Source: Termitomyces sp. T153
Taxonomy: Eukaryota; Basidiomycota; Agaricomycetes; Agaricales; Lyophyllaceae
Direction: 5' to 3'
Length of the DNA stretch: 64,000 nucleotides
Assembly (NCBI GenBank): GCA_018296165.2
Contig: JACKQL020000002.1
Span: 682,001-746,000 of the forward strand
The position numbers and the translations under genes were made by a program. Below, piece after piece: positions 23,207 to 34,109 of this stretch (position 1 is its first letter; the number at the start of each line of letters is the position of its first letter). The notes below the pieces were generated by a model that saw only the letters and a program-made list of their open reading frames with translations, was not told where the DNA came from and searched no databases.

Positions 23207-23219
23207 AGTCTTGATATTA
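23207..23219 (-). other. Self-complementary primer-binding site
   Basis: Minus strand TAATATCAAGACT directly follows the 5' LTR end. Twelve of its bases (AATATCAAGACT) are the exact complement of the predicted RNA 5' end AGTCTTGATATT (minus strand, 23892 to 23881). This is the arrangement of Tf1-type self-priming rather than tRNA priming. Confidence 0.8.
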
Positions 23220-24369
23220 TGTCAGGTTCCACTGACCTTGGGGGCTCAGCTGCACTGGGCGAGTCCTTACTAGGCGGGCATGATCCCCTTGCACTGGTAA
23301 CCAAACACTTGAAAACGTTCCGGGCACTGATGGCTTGTGCGGATAGTGGGTGGGATGTGATCCAGACGGATCCGGGGAGGTCCGGAGAATTTGGGTTGCG
23401 AGGAAACGAGACGGTCTTGGCGGGGTTCAGGCAGAAGACCGTATGGGAGATTTGCGGAAGCAAAGGAATAGGTGGCTGTATGATCAATGGGAATGGAGCC
23501 GGGGTTTGATGGGAGATCATTTGGGGTTGATGGAGTCTGGGACCGAGCGAAGAGCGAGGTTCGGACCTGGCAAAGGAGTGTCGGGGTTCGTAATTGTAAT
23601 TGCGGAGTTCATGAGGTCGTTTAGGTTGATGAGGACTTGGGCACAATGGTCAGACGGAGTCACCGAGACAGCGTCAGATGAAATGGAATGGAGTCGATAT
23701 GGAACAAGAGTAGATTCGAGTGGAGATACAAAACAATAACGAGAACGATAACGAAATGGAGACAAGACAAGCCTGGGAGACTGAGATAAGACTGGGAGAC
23801 TGAGAGTAAGGAGAACGAGACACAAAACACGAAACATGAAACACGGAAAGGAAACAATCAGACCATAGGTAACGTTAGGCAATATCAAGACTAGAGTGCG
23901 AAGAGCTACTCGATGGCTTATATACTGACTACCAGAGAACTTTGGGGTACGTCGGCTGCGGCGGCGGGGCTTGGCGGAGCTCGACAGAGTGGGTGGGTGT
24001 TGGTTGCGATCGAGGATCGGGCCGCGCTGATACGTTGGTGGGATCATTGGGGAACACGGGTCGCCCCGAGGTTGTCGTGATACTCCGGAACAGGTCGGAG
24101 GAACCAGGGTGTTGAGTTGATGATGGGTGGCAAAGATCGGGAACAGCGGGGGTGGTTCTCAGGGTTTGGGAGACCCAGGGTAAGTGTCAGTGGCTGCGGG
24201 GAAGGCACTGAAGTTGGCCAGGGGGCCGTCAGAGTTAGCCGGGGAGGTGTTGGAGTTAGCCAAAATAGGTGCAGGGCATGGGCGGAAGTTCGGCGGAGCA
24301 TCGGGGGTTTTTTTGGGGGTTTGGGGGTTGATGGACGATGTGCGGGGGTTCAGGGGACGGGTCGTGACA
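23220..24369 (-). repeat. 5' LTR of the young element
   Basis: 1150 bp, TGTCAC...CCTGACA on the minus strand. TATA box at 23917-23924, predicted RNA start 23892. Both LTRs contain the same 176-codon open frame, which is LTR sequence rather than a gene. Confidence 0.9.
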
Positions 24370-24757
24370 GCTAGCATCACAGAGACAAAGACACTATAGA
24401 GTACCTGTAATTGGTACCCATGCTAAATTGAGTATGAGGTTGCTTGGGACTTGTTGCTAAGCCATTAACAATAATGAGCATAGCCAGAAAAGAAGTCTGA
24501 AGCTGGTAAGCTGAAGACTACTGAGGAGGAACAGTATGCTTGTTGTTTTTGGGTCTCTATGTACAGGCAGTATTTATATGGTTTGTAGGTATAGTATTTA
24601 GGAAGAAAATATAGTTGCCACCAGCAATGGCATCTGCCAAAGTGTCCATAATACATACTAGATGTCAGTATGGTAACAAAGTATTTGTATGTGATGTCAA
24701 CAAGATGCATAATAAATGTCAGTAACAAAAAAAAGAGCATACCTAACACATTAATAT
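24370..24757 (-). other. hAT interior between two insertions
   Basis: 388 bp of CpG-poor sequence between the GCTAG duplicate and the gypsy LTR. By position it belongs to the hAT transposase middle part or an intron. No motif is secure. Confidence 0.5.
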
Positions 24758-25814
24758 TGTTACAACCCACTCCCTGGACCCAGAACATCATTCCCAACCT
24801 GCCTGCTTCCCCAGAGTTTCCCCCAATACCCTGTTGAACTCCTCCAACCATTGTACAACCTCAGTGCCTGCTCTGGCTAACTCCAACACTTCTCCAGCAA
24901 ACCCTGATGGCCCCCTGGCCAACTCCAATGCCTTCTCCACAGCTGTTGACACTTCCCCTGGCTCTCCTGAGCCCCTGGAACCCTCCTCCACTGTTCCTGA
25001 CTCTGTTGTATGTTACCAGCTCATCACCCTAGTTCACCTGACCTACTATAGAGTACTATGACAACCTCAGGATGACCTGCATTCTTGACTGATACCATCA
25101 GAATATCACCATGGCCTGCCCCTTGATCACAGCTGACACCCATTGACCTCATGCAGCTCTGCCAAGCCCTGCCACTGCACCCACTGCTCCCCAGAGCTCT
25201 CCAGTAGTTAGTATATAAGTTGTAGAATAGCTCCTTGTACTCTAGTCTTGATATTACATTAACTGGTTACTTGTGTCTTGTGTTTCTTTCTGTCTCTATT
25301 TCTATTTTTAGCCTCAATCTATCTCTTTTCTCAGTTCCATCTTGCCTCATCTCCATCTCATCTTGACTGTCTCTGTTTCCTTTGTTTCCCTAAGTTCCTT
25401 TCATCTCTGACATCAGTACAAACTCTGCACATGCACTACAACCTCCAAACATTCTTACAACAACTCTGGACCTCACCCTTCACTCAGTTCCAGAACCCAC
25501 CAGTCTTGATTGATCCCCTGTCCAACTCTGGCTCTACTCCCATCATCCACAAAGCCTCTGCTTGCCCTGCAGTCTATTTACATGCCTATGAACTTGTCCT
25601 TGATGCCCACCCAAGCCCAACTTTTAATATACTCAGTCTTAGACTTCCCCAGACCACCCCAGACTTGCTCAGACCACTTTCCTTGGCTTCCCCTCACAAG
25701 TCCCTTTAGTCCATGCCAACCTCAGAGCACTAGGTTACAAGTGCAGGACATCACATCTGCCTAGTAAGGACTTGCCCAGTGTAGCTGAGCCCCCATAGTC
25801 AGCAGAACCTAACA
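24758..25814 (+). repeat. 5' LTR of the old gypsy element
   Basis: 1057 bp, TGTTACAACC...CCTAACA. TATA box 25212-25219 and RNA-start motif AGTCTTGATATT at 25244-25255 (32 nt apart). Same family as the CpG-rich LTRs but with CpG sites converted to TpG/CpA. Confidence 0.85.
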
Positions 25815-25827
25815 TAATATCAAGACT
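25815..25827 (+). other. Self-complementary primer-binding site
   Basis: TAATATCAAGACT immediately after the 5' LTR, complementary over 12 nt to the RNA-start motif at 25244-25255. It is intact although the surrounding sequence has decayed; it contains no CpG. Confidence 0.8.
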
Positions 25828-25859
25828 CTCCCTTACCCTGTTCTTGATGTCTGCATATA

Positions 25860-28280
25860 ACCCTGCATACAACCCTGCTGGCTACCTAACCAACATTTAT
25901 GGTTAGCTAGTCCCTAAAAACCAATATGCCCCATTCTACTCAGGCCCACCTGCAGATCAGTACATTCCCTGCCATTAGACCCCTGAGCCCAACCAGGCAT
26001 TTTATGCTCCCTCCATCAGCCAGGGAATACCTCTGGGCTAGTGCCACCCACCAACATTCACCACCAATGGCAATTACCCCTGCATGTACTCTGGAGAATA
26101 CTCCACACCCCCCCCAACCCCACCTATCTTCCACCTGCTCACTACTATGCATACCCAGTTCCTGCTGCAGCCCCAGCCCCTCCAGAGCACCCAGATAATT
26201 ATATCCCCCCTTGATTGCCATTTCCCACTCAAATCCCCTCCTTCCTCAGACAGCAATGGGTTAAGGCCTATGTCCAGCAGCATGATGAAGTCCTCTGCTT
26301 TCTCTGCCTCTCTCCTGCAGAGTTCACAAGACATGCCTGCACCCTCCTCATCAACTTAAACTACCCTGACACCCCTGCAACTCCAGAGGTTTGGGTGGAC
26401 AGGCTCCTTGACTTTTACAAATGCTACCTGCAGGGGGAAACCTCTCCAAAACTATGCAAGGCACCCTGGGAATTGACACCAATTTACAAAACAAGCTCCG
26501 CACCTTAGTTGAAGAAATCCACACCAGTCCAAACCCCCACCTGTTTGAAGACCCTCTGGACACCTCTCACTCCTTCTATATGCAATGCAAGGAACCTGTT
26601 GGAGCACAAATCAAAGCCCTGCCTCCCATTCCCTGCCAGCAGGAAGAGCTTAACATGGCATCCAATATCTTGAGAAGCCTCAACCCCACAGGGGAATTGT
26701 TTGACCAACCTGCTGCTCACACCCTGGCCCTCTCTGCTTGCCCTTGGGCAAACTCTGTCCCCAGCACCTTCTCTACATGAGATCAACCTGCCATCCCCAA
26801 GCCCCACACACAACAGCTGCCCCTGTGTGTCAACAATGACAACCAAACCCTCTCCTACATTGACAAGCCAGGTAACTCCACTGATGAGGCTGCCCTGCAC
26901 AACAGCCCTCTCTGAGACAGGCCCCCTCACTTCAATCTTCATGCCCTCCATGTCAATGCCCCCCACCCTGTCAGAATGTCCCAATTCCCCCAAGGCAACC
27001 CATGGGCCCCAGGGCACCCTGACCCCCTTTTTCCATCAACCCTCCTTGTTCCCCACCTGTTCTGATGCCCAACTCTCCCACCAACACTAATTACTTTGGA
27101 CCCCCCACTTCCAGAGGACCCCCTCCTCCTCAATGGGCCCCAGGGCCTCCCCCAGGCAATGTGGGCCAACTCCTCAGCAGCAGGCCTCCCAATGGCAGAC
27201 CACCTGGAGGATGGGGCCTGGCCATAAACAACTTCCCCTCTCAGTGCAGAAATGGGAATAATTATTACTACTACTACAATGCTGGACCCCCACCCTGAAC
27301 TCAAAACACCCAAGACAACACTTGCAACACACTGGCTTGGAAAGGAAAACTTGACATTCAAAAGCCCAAACCTTTCACTAGCTGCAATTCCTGGAAGTGG
27401 CAAATCTTTCTAACACAGTGTCTAACCATGTTCCAAGCTAAGCCCATTACCTTCCAGCTTGAGAGTTCACAAGTAGCCTTTGCTGCATCATATTTGCAGA
27501 GTATTGCCTTCGACCATTACACAGCACTACTCCAGTTTGACCCCAACAGCCTCATGCTCTCCAATTGGCTAGCCTTCACCCAGGAATTCTCTAGTAAGTT
27601 CAGTTTCTTTGATACTGTAGTGGAAGCAGAGGAGAATCTCTTTAACTTCTAAATGTGCAACAACAAACATTTCACAACCTTCATCATACAGTTCAAATGG
27701 GAGGCCTATAAGACAGGATGGAATTACAATGCCCTCTGATTTGCTCTCTGTTGCACCCTGCCTCAACAAATCAAGGATGTCCTCCACCTTGCATCCAAGC
27801 AAACTATGTATGACAGATACAAGGCACTTGTTACTCAGGTCAACCAATATTATTGGGAAGACCAGAGCAAAAACACAGCACTGCAGACCACATGGAACAC
27901 CAGCAGCACCAACTGGCAGGCTGAGGCAACCAATGGCAATTGACCCTCAATCCCCACCAACTCTGCCAACCCTGCACTCCATTTCTCCCCAGGCTGAGGA
28001 CCTACCAGTGCCAATCAACTTCCAGGACAGTGCCCTCCTGCCCAACTCAATGCTGCTAATCTCCATGAGGCCCTGGAATCCCTGGACACCCACTCCAATG
28101 ACATTGAGGACACTCTGGACCCTGCTAACAACTGAGAAGCCCTATGTGCAAACAAGATTTGAAATAGGCCCCGAATCAACATACTAGAGGAAACTCAGGA
28201 GAAATGATGGAAGGAGGGTGCATGCATCCTATGTGGTAAGCAGGGACATTTTATTAGTAATTTCTTTAAATGCCAAGTGA
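25860..28280 (+). pseudogene. gag of the old gypsy element
   Basis: Shifting frames give a Pro-rich leader, then a Ty3-type gag core (AFAASYLQSIAFDHYTALL at 27475-27535, then FTQEFSSKF, followed across a stop by KWEAYKTGWNYNAL). A zinc knuckle follows at 28223-28273 reading CILCGKQGHFISNFFKC: the fourth metal ligand is Phe instead of Cys. Gag would form the virus-like particle. Many stops; dead. Confidence 0.7.
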
Positions 28281-28929
28281 TGGGATGTACCATATGGACC
28301 ATCAATGGAGAAGACTGTGACTATCAGTTTACAGAAAACAAGTTAGTGGTCTAGGTCTCAAAGATGCACTAGACTGTAGACCAGACCCCAACATCTTCTC
28401 TGCCCTGGCCACATTCCTCTGCACAATGGTACTTGCCCTAGACAACCTCCCAGCACACCTCCCCTCCTACTCCTCCACCACCCTCCTCCTCCACACCACT
28501 CTCCCCTTCTCCAACAATCCTGTCCCCACACTGATCAACAGCAGTGCCATGGATAAGTTCATCAATGAATCCCTGGTGGCACTTGCTCCTCAATGCCTCC
28601 AATGCCTCCCCACTCTGATCCTCCTCAAACTCTTCAATGGTGACTCCACTTCCACCAGAAGTATCACACACTGCATGGAAATGACTGTGATCTTTGCCAA
28701 TGGATGATGGCAAGAACTCTGACTACTCATTATGAAACTACACCTCTCTGCCCTCATCGTCCTAGGCTTCTCATTCTCATGGCTCCACTCCACCAATCCC
28801 CACATCGACTAGCTCAGCCTCACTCTTCACCTTGACTGGGACAACCTGATTGACTCCAGACTAGTACCCTTTGATGTCTCACCCCCCTCCAAGAACTTGG
28901 AGACCATGACTAATCAACCCTGGACCCCC

Positions 28930-29420
28930 CCACAGCTCCACTCAAGGTCTGTGCAGTCATTTGTCATCAATGTCCAACTCAATAGTCTGCCCAAGGTCCT
29001 CCCAGCCCTTGTTGACAGTGGTGCCTCCAGCACCTTCATCAGCAGTCAACTTGACCTCTGACATAACAACCTCAACAAACCCCTCAAGCTCCAACTCTTT
29101 GATGGAAGCTCCACTATGACAGGAATCACTCAATACCAAAACAACACCCTCACTCTCAATAATGACCTATAGTTTCAGGCCTGGCTTCTTGTCACTCAAC
29201 TCCCCCTTTCAACTCCAATCATACTCAGACTCCTATGGCTGCAGGATGTCAACTCTGACATCAACTGGAAAAACCTCACCATGTGATTCCCCAGCCCTGA
29301 AGCAAGTCTAGTGGCCACTATCCCCCTCTGCCTCCAGTCTATTTCAGACTCTGACACCCCCAACCCTAACACCGGTACCTCTGGAGCAACCCAAAGCCCC
29401 TCCACTCTCGATGGCAACCC
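28930..29420 (+). pseudogene. Aspartic protease of the old gypsy element
   Basis: ALVDSGASSTFI at 29005-29040 is the retropepsin active-site motif (DSGA codons 29014-29025), in the expected position between gag and RT. Stops on both sides break the frame. It would process the Gag-Pol polyprotein. Confidence 0.65.
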
Positions 29421-29658
29421 AGAAAGTGAAGAAGATGCACCCCCATCTTAGTCACCCTTGATCAAATCACAATGGCTGCCCCCCAACATACCCCAGAATC
29501 AATACAAAGGTCCACAGTACCTTGATTAATGACACTCAACCTCCCTAAACAACTCCACTGACACTCCAGACTCAGCTGCTACCATCCTGTCACTCATCCC
29601 CATCAACTCTGGAGGCCTTGACATCAAAATTATTGGCACTGTCCCCTTTGCATGCATC

Positions 29659-30876
29659 TTGCAAGATGGAACCCCTGCCTTCCAACTACAGATCATGCCA
29701 GTCCTACTGGAGGAGCACCTCCACACAGAAACTACCCTGCCAGAATGCAAAATGGAGGAGCAGATCCTACATGAAGTAGTTCCCCTAGAGTATCATGAAT
29801 TTGCTGATGTGTTTTCTGAAGAGGGTGCAAAGGAACCTCCTCCACATCACTCCTATGATCACAAGATTGACCTTGAAGAAGGTGCCTCACCCTCATTTGG
29901 CAAAATCTACAACATGTCTGAGATCAAACTCTGAGCCCTGAAGGACTACCTCAACAATATGCTCAGCAAAGGCTTCATATGCCCATCAATCTCCACTGCT
30001 GGCATTCCAGTCCTATTTGCCAAGAAAAAGAACGGATCACTCAGACTTTGTGTTGATTATTGGGGACTCAACAAAGTCACCAAAAAGAACTGGTATCCTC
30101 TCCCCCTGATTGGAGACCTTGTTGACCACCTCTGCAGTGCCAAGATCTACACAAAGATAGACCTCTGCTCTGACTACAACAATGTACAGATCACTCTGGG
30201 GCATGAATGGAAGACTGCTTTTTGCACCCATTATGGCCTCTTTAAGTATCTAGTAATGCCCTTCAGAATGACAAACTCCCCTGCCACTTTCCAGTATTTC
30301 ATGAATGACATCTTCCACAACATGAACAATGTCTTTGTTATTGTATACTTGGACAACATACTGATCTACTCAAATTTGCCAGTGGAGCATCTGGAGCATG
30401 TCTGCCATATCTTAGAACAACTTTGGGAGTACTACCTTCATGCCAAACTCAAGAAATGCTCCTTCCATACAACAGAGGTCAAATACCTTGGAGTCATTGT
30501 CAGTCCCAATGGCATACACATGGACCCTGCCAAGGTCAAAGCCATACTCAACTGGCCCCTGCTGCAGGACATCAAAGAGTTACAGTCATTTCTGGGGTTT
30601 GCTAACTTTTATTGCCAATTCATTGACAACTACTCTAGAATCACCAAACCCCTCAACCAACTCATGCAGAAGAACAATCCTTGGAATTGGGACAGCAAGT
30701 GCCAAAGTGTGTTTCTCTTCCTCAAAAAGGCCTTCACCTTTGCTCCAGTCCTCCACCATTTTGACCCTTCCCTGCTGATTGTGCTTGAATGCAATGCCTC
30801 CGACTACACCATCACTAGAATACTCTTCCAGTCAGACTCTAGAGGCAAGGACCTCTGCCCCATCACACCTGTTTAA
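29659..30876 (+). pseudogene. Reverse transcriptase (and start of RNase H) of the old gypsy element
   Basis: Near-continuous frame with a TGA at about 29932. EFADVFSEEGAKEPPPHHSY (about 29800-29857) leads into [47 protein letters not shown], then YLDNILIYS at 30346-30372 where active Ty3 enzymes have Y-x-DD. GAC GAC has become GAC AAC, a CpG-to-CpA change that removes a catalytic Asp. [14 protein letters not shown] and [13 protein letters not shown] (30580-30770) are the RT-connection and RNase H border. RT copies the element RNA into DNA; this copy cannot. Confidence 0.85.
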
Positions 30877-31167
30877 TGATCCCTACAGAGCTCAACTATG
30901 ATATCTATGACAAAGAACTCCTTGCAATCATTGAAGCCTTCTATCAGTAGTGGGCCTACCTCAAGGGATCCCTACACTGCATTCAAGTCTACTCCAACCA
31001 TAACAATCTGCAATACTTCACAACCACAAAGCAACTCAGCCGCCACCAAGCTCAATGGTCCAAAACCCTCTTGGAGTATGACTTTACCATTCACTACCAC
31101 CCCAGATGACTTGGCACAAAGCCCAATGCACTCACTTGGAGGTCCAATATGTATCTGAAGAAGTCAT

Positions 31168-32592
31168 TTGCAGAACATGTTCAACCATCAAGTGGTAATC
31201 CCCCCTAAACGTCTACATGCCATGCTGATTTTAAATGAAGAAGGAATCCTCCACCAAATCAGAAACTCACCTCTGGACTCCTTCTTTACCCAGCATGACC
31301 CCTGCAACAACTTCACTGACAAGTTAAATGTTGAGGACTCCTTCACACTGTCCCCAGACCACTGCCTCCTACTCCAGAAGAGATGAATCTATGGTCTGGA
31401 CCACAAGCCCATTTGCCTCAATGTACTCTGGCAATACCACAACCACAAACTCTGCAAGCACCCCAGAATTTGTAAGACCCTTCAGCTCATCTCCCAGACT
31501 TACTTTTGGCCAGGAATGAAGAAGGACATCATGCAATATGTCAGGGCCTGCAAATCTTGTCTGTGAGCCAAGGTACCCTGCCACTGCTTTCACAGACTAT
31601 TAAAGCCCCTCCCTGTCAGTCAGTGCCCCTGGTCCTTGATCTTAATGGACTACATTGTCAAACTCCCTGACTCCAAAGGTTTCAACACAATCCTTGTCAT
31701 AGTCTGTCACCTCACCAAGCAAGCCCTCTTCATCTCCTGCCACACCACTGACAATGCTCTGGAGTTCACCAAACTATTTCTCAAACATGTATTCTCCAAG
31801 CATGGACTCCCAAATGACATCATCTCCAACTGTGGACCTTTATTTGTCTCCCATTTCTAGCAATTGCTATGCAAGGTCCTCAAAATAAAAACCAACCTCT
31901 CCACCACCTATCACCTAGAGCCAAACAGACAGATAGAATGAGTAAACCAGACATTGGAACAATATTTCTGCCTCTATATTAACTATTTACAGAACAATTG
32001 GCATGCAGAACTCCCCTCACTGAGTTTACTTACAACAACACACTTCATTCTGCCACCAGAGTTTCCCTCTTCTACACCAACAAGGGCTACAACCCCCAAC
32101 TCATGCTATCCCCCAAAGATATTCCTTCCCACATTGCCCACAAAGTTGCCAAAGACCTCTGATCTCTTCACCAGTTCCTCCAGGACAAAATCAACACTGC
32201 CAATCAAGCCTACTCCAAACATGCTGATGCCCAATGCAAGCCTACCCCCAACTGGCCCCTCAGTGCCTTGGTCTGGCTTTATTGACAAAATCTCAAGACC
32301 TGGAGGCTCTCTGTTAAGCTTGACCACAAACATCTTGGCCCTTTCAAAGTCCTCTGGAAGGTCTTCATGCACACCTATAAGCTTGACCTACCCCCAGGCC
32401 TGAAAGGCCTCCACTCTATATTCCATGTGTGCCTCCTTAAAAAGCATGCTCTGGACCCCTTTTCCAGGCAATGCTCCAGTTGACTTCCCCCTATCAAAGT
32501 CAATGACAGGAACCACTACAAGGTTGACCAGATCCTCAATTCCCACTTGGTCCATGGCCAGCCCCAGTACTTGGTCTGCTGGAAGGGCTACA
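31168..32592 (+). pseudogene. Integrase of the old gypsy element, to the chromodomain break
   Basis: A degenerate His/Cys zinc region ends in YFWPGMKKDIMQYV and CKSC (about 31500-31560). The catalytic core follows (MDYIVKLPDSKGFNTILVIV, VFSKHGLPNDIISNCG, NQTLEQY). The second catalytic Asp of the usual SDRG is Asn here, its Arg is Cys, and a TGA stands for Arg just after the catalytic Glu: all are CpG transitions. A GPY-like segment (LPPGLKGLHSIFHVCLLKKH) and a chromodomain start ([13 protein letters not shown], ending at 32592) follow. Confidence 0.8.
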
Positions 32593-33740
32593 TGTCACGA
32601 CCTGTCCCCCGAAACCCCGCACATCGTCCATCAACCCCCCGAACCCCCAAAAAACCCCCAACGCTCCGCCAAACTTCCGCCCATGCCCCGCACCTATTTT
32701 GGCTAACTCCGACGCCTCCCCGGCTAACTCCGACGGCCCCCTGACCAACTTCGGTGCCTTCCCCGCAGCCACTGACACTTACTCTGGGTCTCCCAAACCC
32801 CAAGAACCACCCCCGCTGTTCCCGATCTTCGTCACCCATCATCAACTCAACACCCTGGTTCCTCCGACTTATTCCGGAGTATCACGACAACCTTGGGGCG
32901 ACCCACATTCCCCAATGATCCCATCAACGTATCAGCGCGGCCCGATCCTCAATCACAACTGACACCCGCCCACTCTGTCGAGCTCCGCCAAGCCCCGCCG
33001 CCGCAGCCAACGTACCCCGAAGTTCTCTGGTAGTCAGTATATAAGTCATCAAGTAGCTCTTTGTACTCTAGTCTTGATATTGCTTAACGTTACCTATGGT
33101 CTGATTATTTCTTTTTCGTGTTTGTGTTTTGTGTTTTGTGTCTCATTTCCTTACTCTCAGTCTCCCAGTCTTATCTCAGTCTCCTGGTCTTGCCTTGTCT
33201 CCATTTTGTTATCATTCTCATTATTGTTTCGTATCCTCACTCAAATCTACTCTTGTTCCATATCGACTCTATTTCATTTCATCCGACGCTGTCTCGGTGA
33301 CTCCGTCCAACCATTGTGCCCAAGTCTTCACCAACCTTAACTACCTCACGAACTCCGCAATTACAATTACAAATCCCGACACTCCTTCGCCAGGTCTGAA
33401 CCTTGCTCTTCGCTTGGTCCCGGACTTCATCAACTCCAAATGATCTCCCATCAAACCCCGGCTCTGTTCCCATTGATCACACAGCCGCCTACTCCTTTGC
33501 TTCTGCAAATCTCCCATACGGTCTTCTGCCTGAACCCCGCCAAGACCGTCTCGTTTCCTCGCAACCCAAATTCTCCGGACCTCCCCGGATCCGTCTGGAT
33601 CACATCCCACCCACTATCCGCACAAGCCATCAGTGCCTGAAATGTCTTTGAGTGTTTGGTTACCAGTGCAAGGGGATCACGCCCGCCTAGTAAGGACTCG
33701 CCCAGTGCAGCTGAGCCCCCGAGGTCAGCAGAACCTGACA
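32593..33740 (+). repeat. Young solo LTR (family S) inside the chromodomain
   Basis: 1148 bp, TGTCACGACC...CCTGACA, CpG-rich, with TATA box 33038-33045 and RNA-start motif 33070-33081. Perfect 5-bp duplicates CTACA at 32588-32592 and 33741-33745. No internal sequence follows, so it is a solo LTR left by recombination between two LTRs. Confidence 0.9.
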
Positions 33741-33850
33741 CTACAGACCTGAGGACAACACTTGGAAACTCCAAAAAAACCTCAATGGAGCCCCCAACAA
33801 ATTCTGGGACTTTCATCAACAGCACTCCACCAAGCCCTTGGATCCCTGGG
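33741..33850 (+). pseudogene. Second half of the interrupted chromodomain
   Basis: The frame resumes after the solo LTR with RPEDNTWKLQKNLNGAPN and FWDFHQQH, the classic continuation of a chromovirus chromodomain (WKGY/RPEDNTW junction at the CTACA site). This domain directs integration to marked chromatin in chromoviruses. Confidence 0.8.
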
Positions 33851-34109
33851 ACTAGCAAAAATGGATGGCAATAGTGGGTGTAACCCCTGCCTCTGGATTC
33901 ATTAGGGATTTAACTCCCATGAATAACCTCCTGCATGTCTTCACTTCTCTTTTTCCTGACACAGTCTAAAAAATCTTAATCATTCTAGGCTAGAAATCCA
34001 AGTAACCATGTATGTGCTACAAAGAATTACATAATGAAACAGATATGGCAGGTCCAGCACAGAATGCAAGTCTAAGAATAAGCCCCTACTCCCCCTTCCT
34101 CTCTAACCC
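33851..34109 (+). other. Spacer between pol and the antisense gene
   Basis: Contains CCTCTGGATTCATTAGGGAT (33893-33912), shared with the young element's interior at 20595-20625 on its minus strand. It marks where the 3' regions of the two elements become collinear. Confidence 0.5.

Larger units (their letters stand above)
17923..24369 (-). mobile_element. Young pol-less LTR element (family S derivative) with antisense gene
   Basis: Two 1150-bp LTRs in minus orientation (23220-24369 is the 5' LTR, 17923-19072 the 3' LTR) enclose 4147 bp of GC-rich, CpG-replete sequence. Perfect 5-bp duplicates GCTAG lie at 17918-17922 and 24370-24374. A self-complementary PBS (23207-23219) and a polypurine tract (19073-19085) are in place. 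The interior keeps the start of gag, a short protease/RT-border remnant, and the 3' region shared with the autonomous element at 24758-36982, but no readable protease, RT, RNase H or integrase. It must have moved with proteins made elsewhere. It carries an intact-looking three-exon gene on the opposite strand (19285-20414). It sits inside the hAT. Confidence 0.85.

Noticed and set aside
17923..24369. Treating the 17.9-24.4 kb block as a cluster of GC-rich host genes
   Set aside because: LTRs, TSD, PBS and PPT define it as one element. Only the antisense gene has a convincing exon structure.
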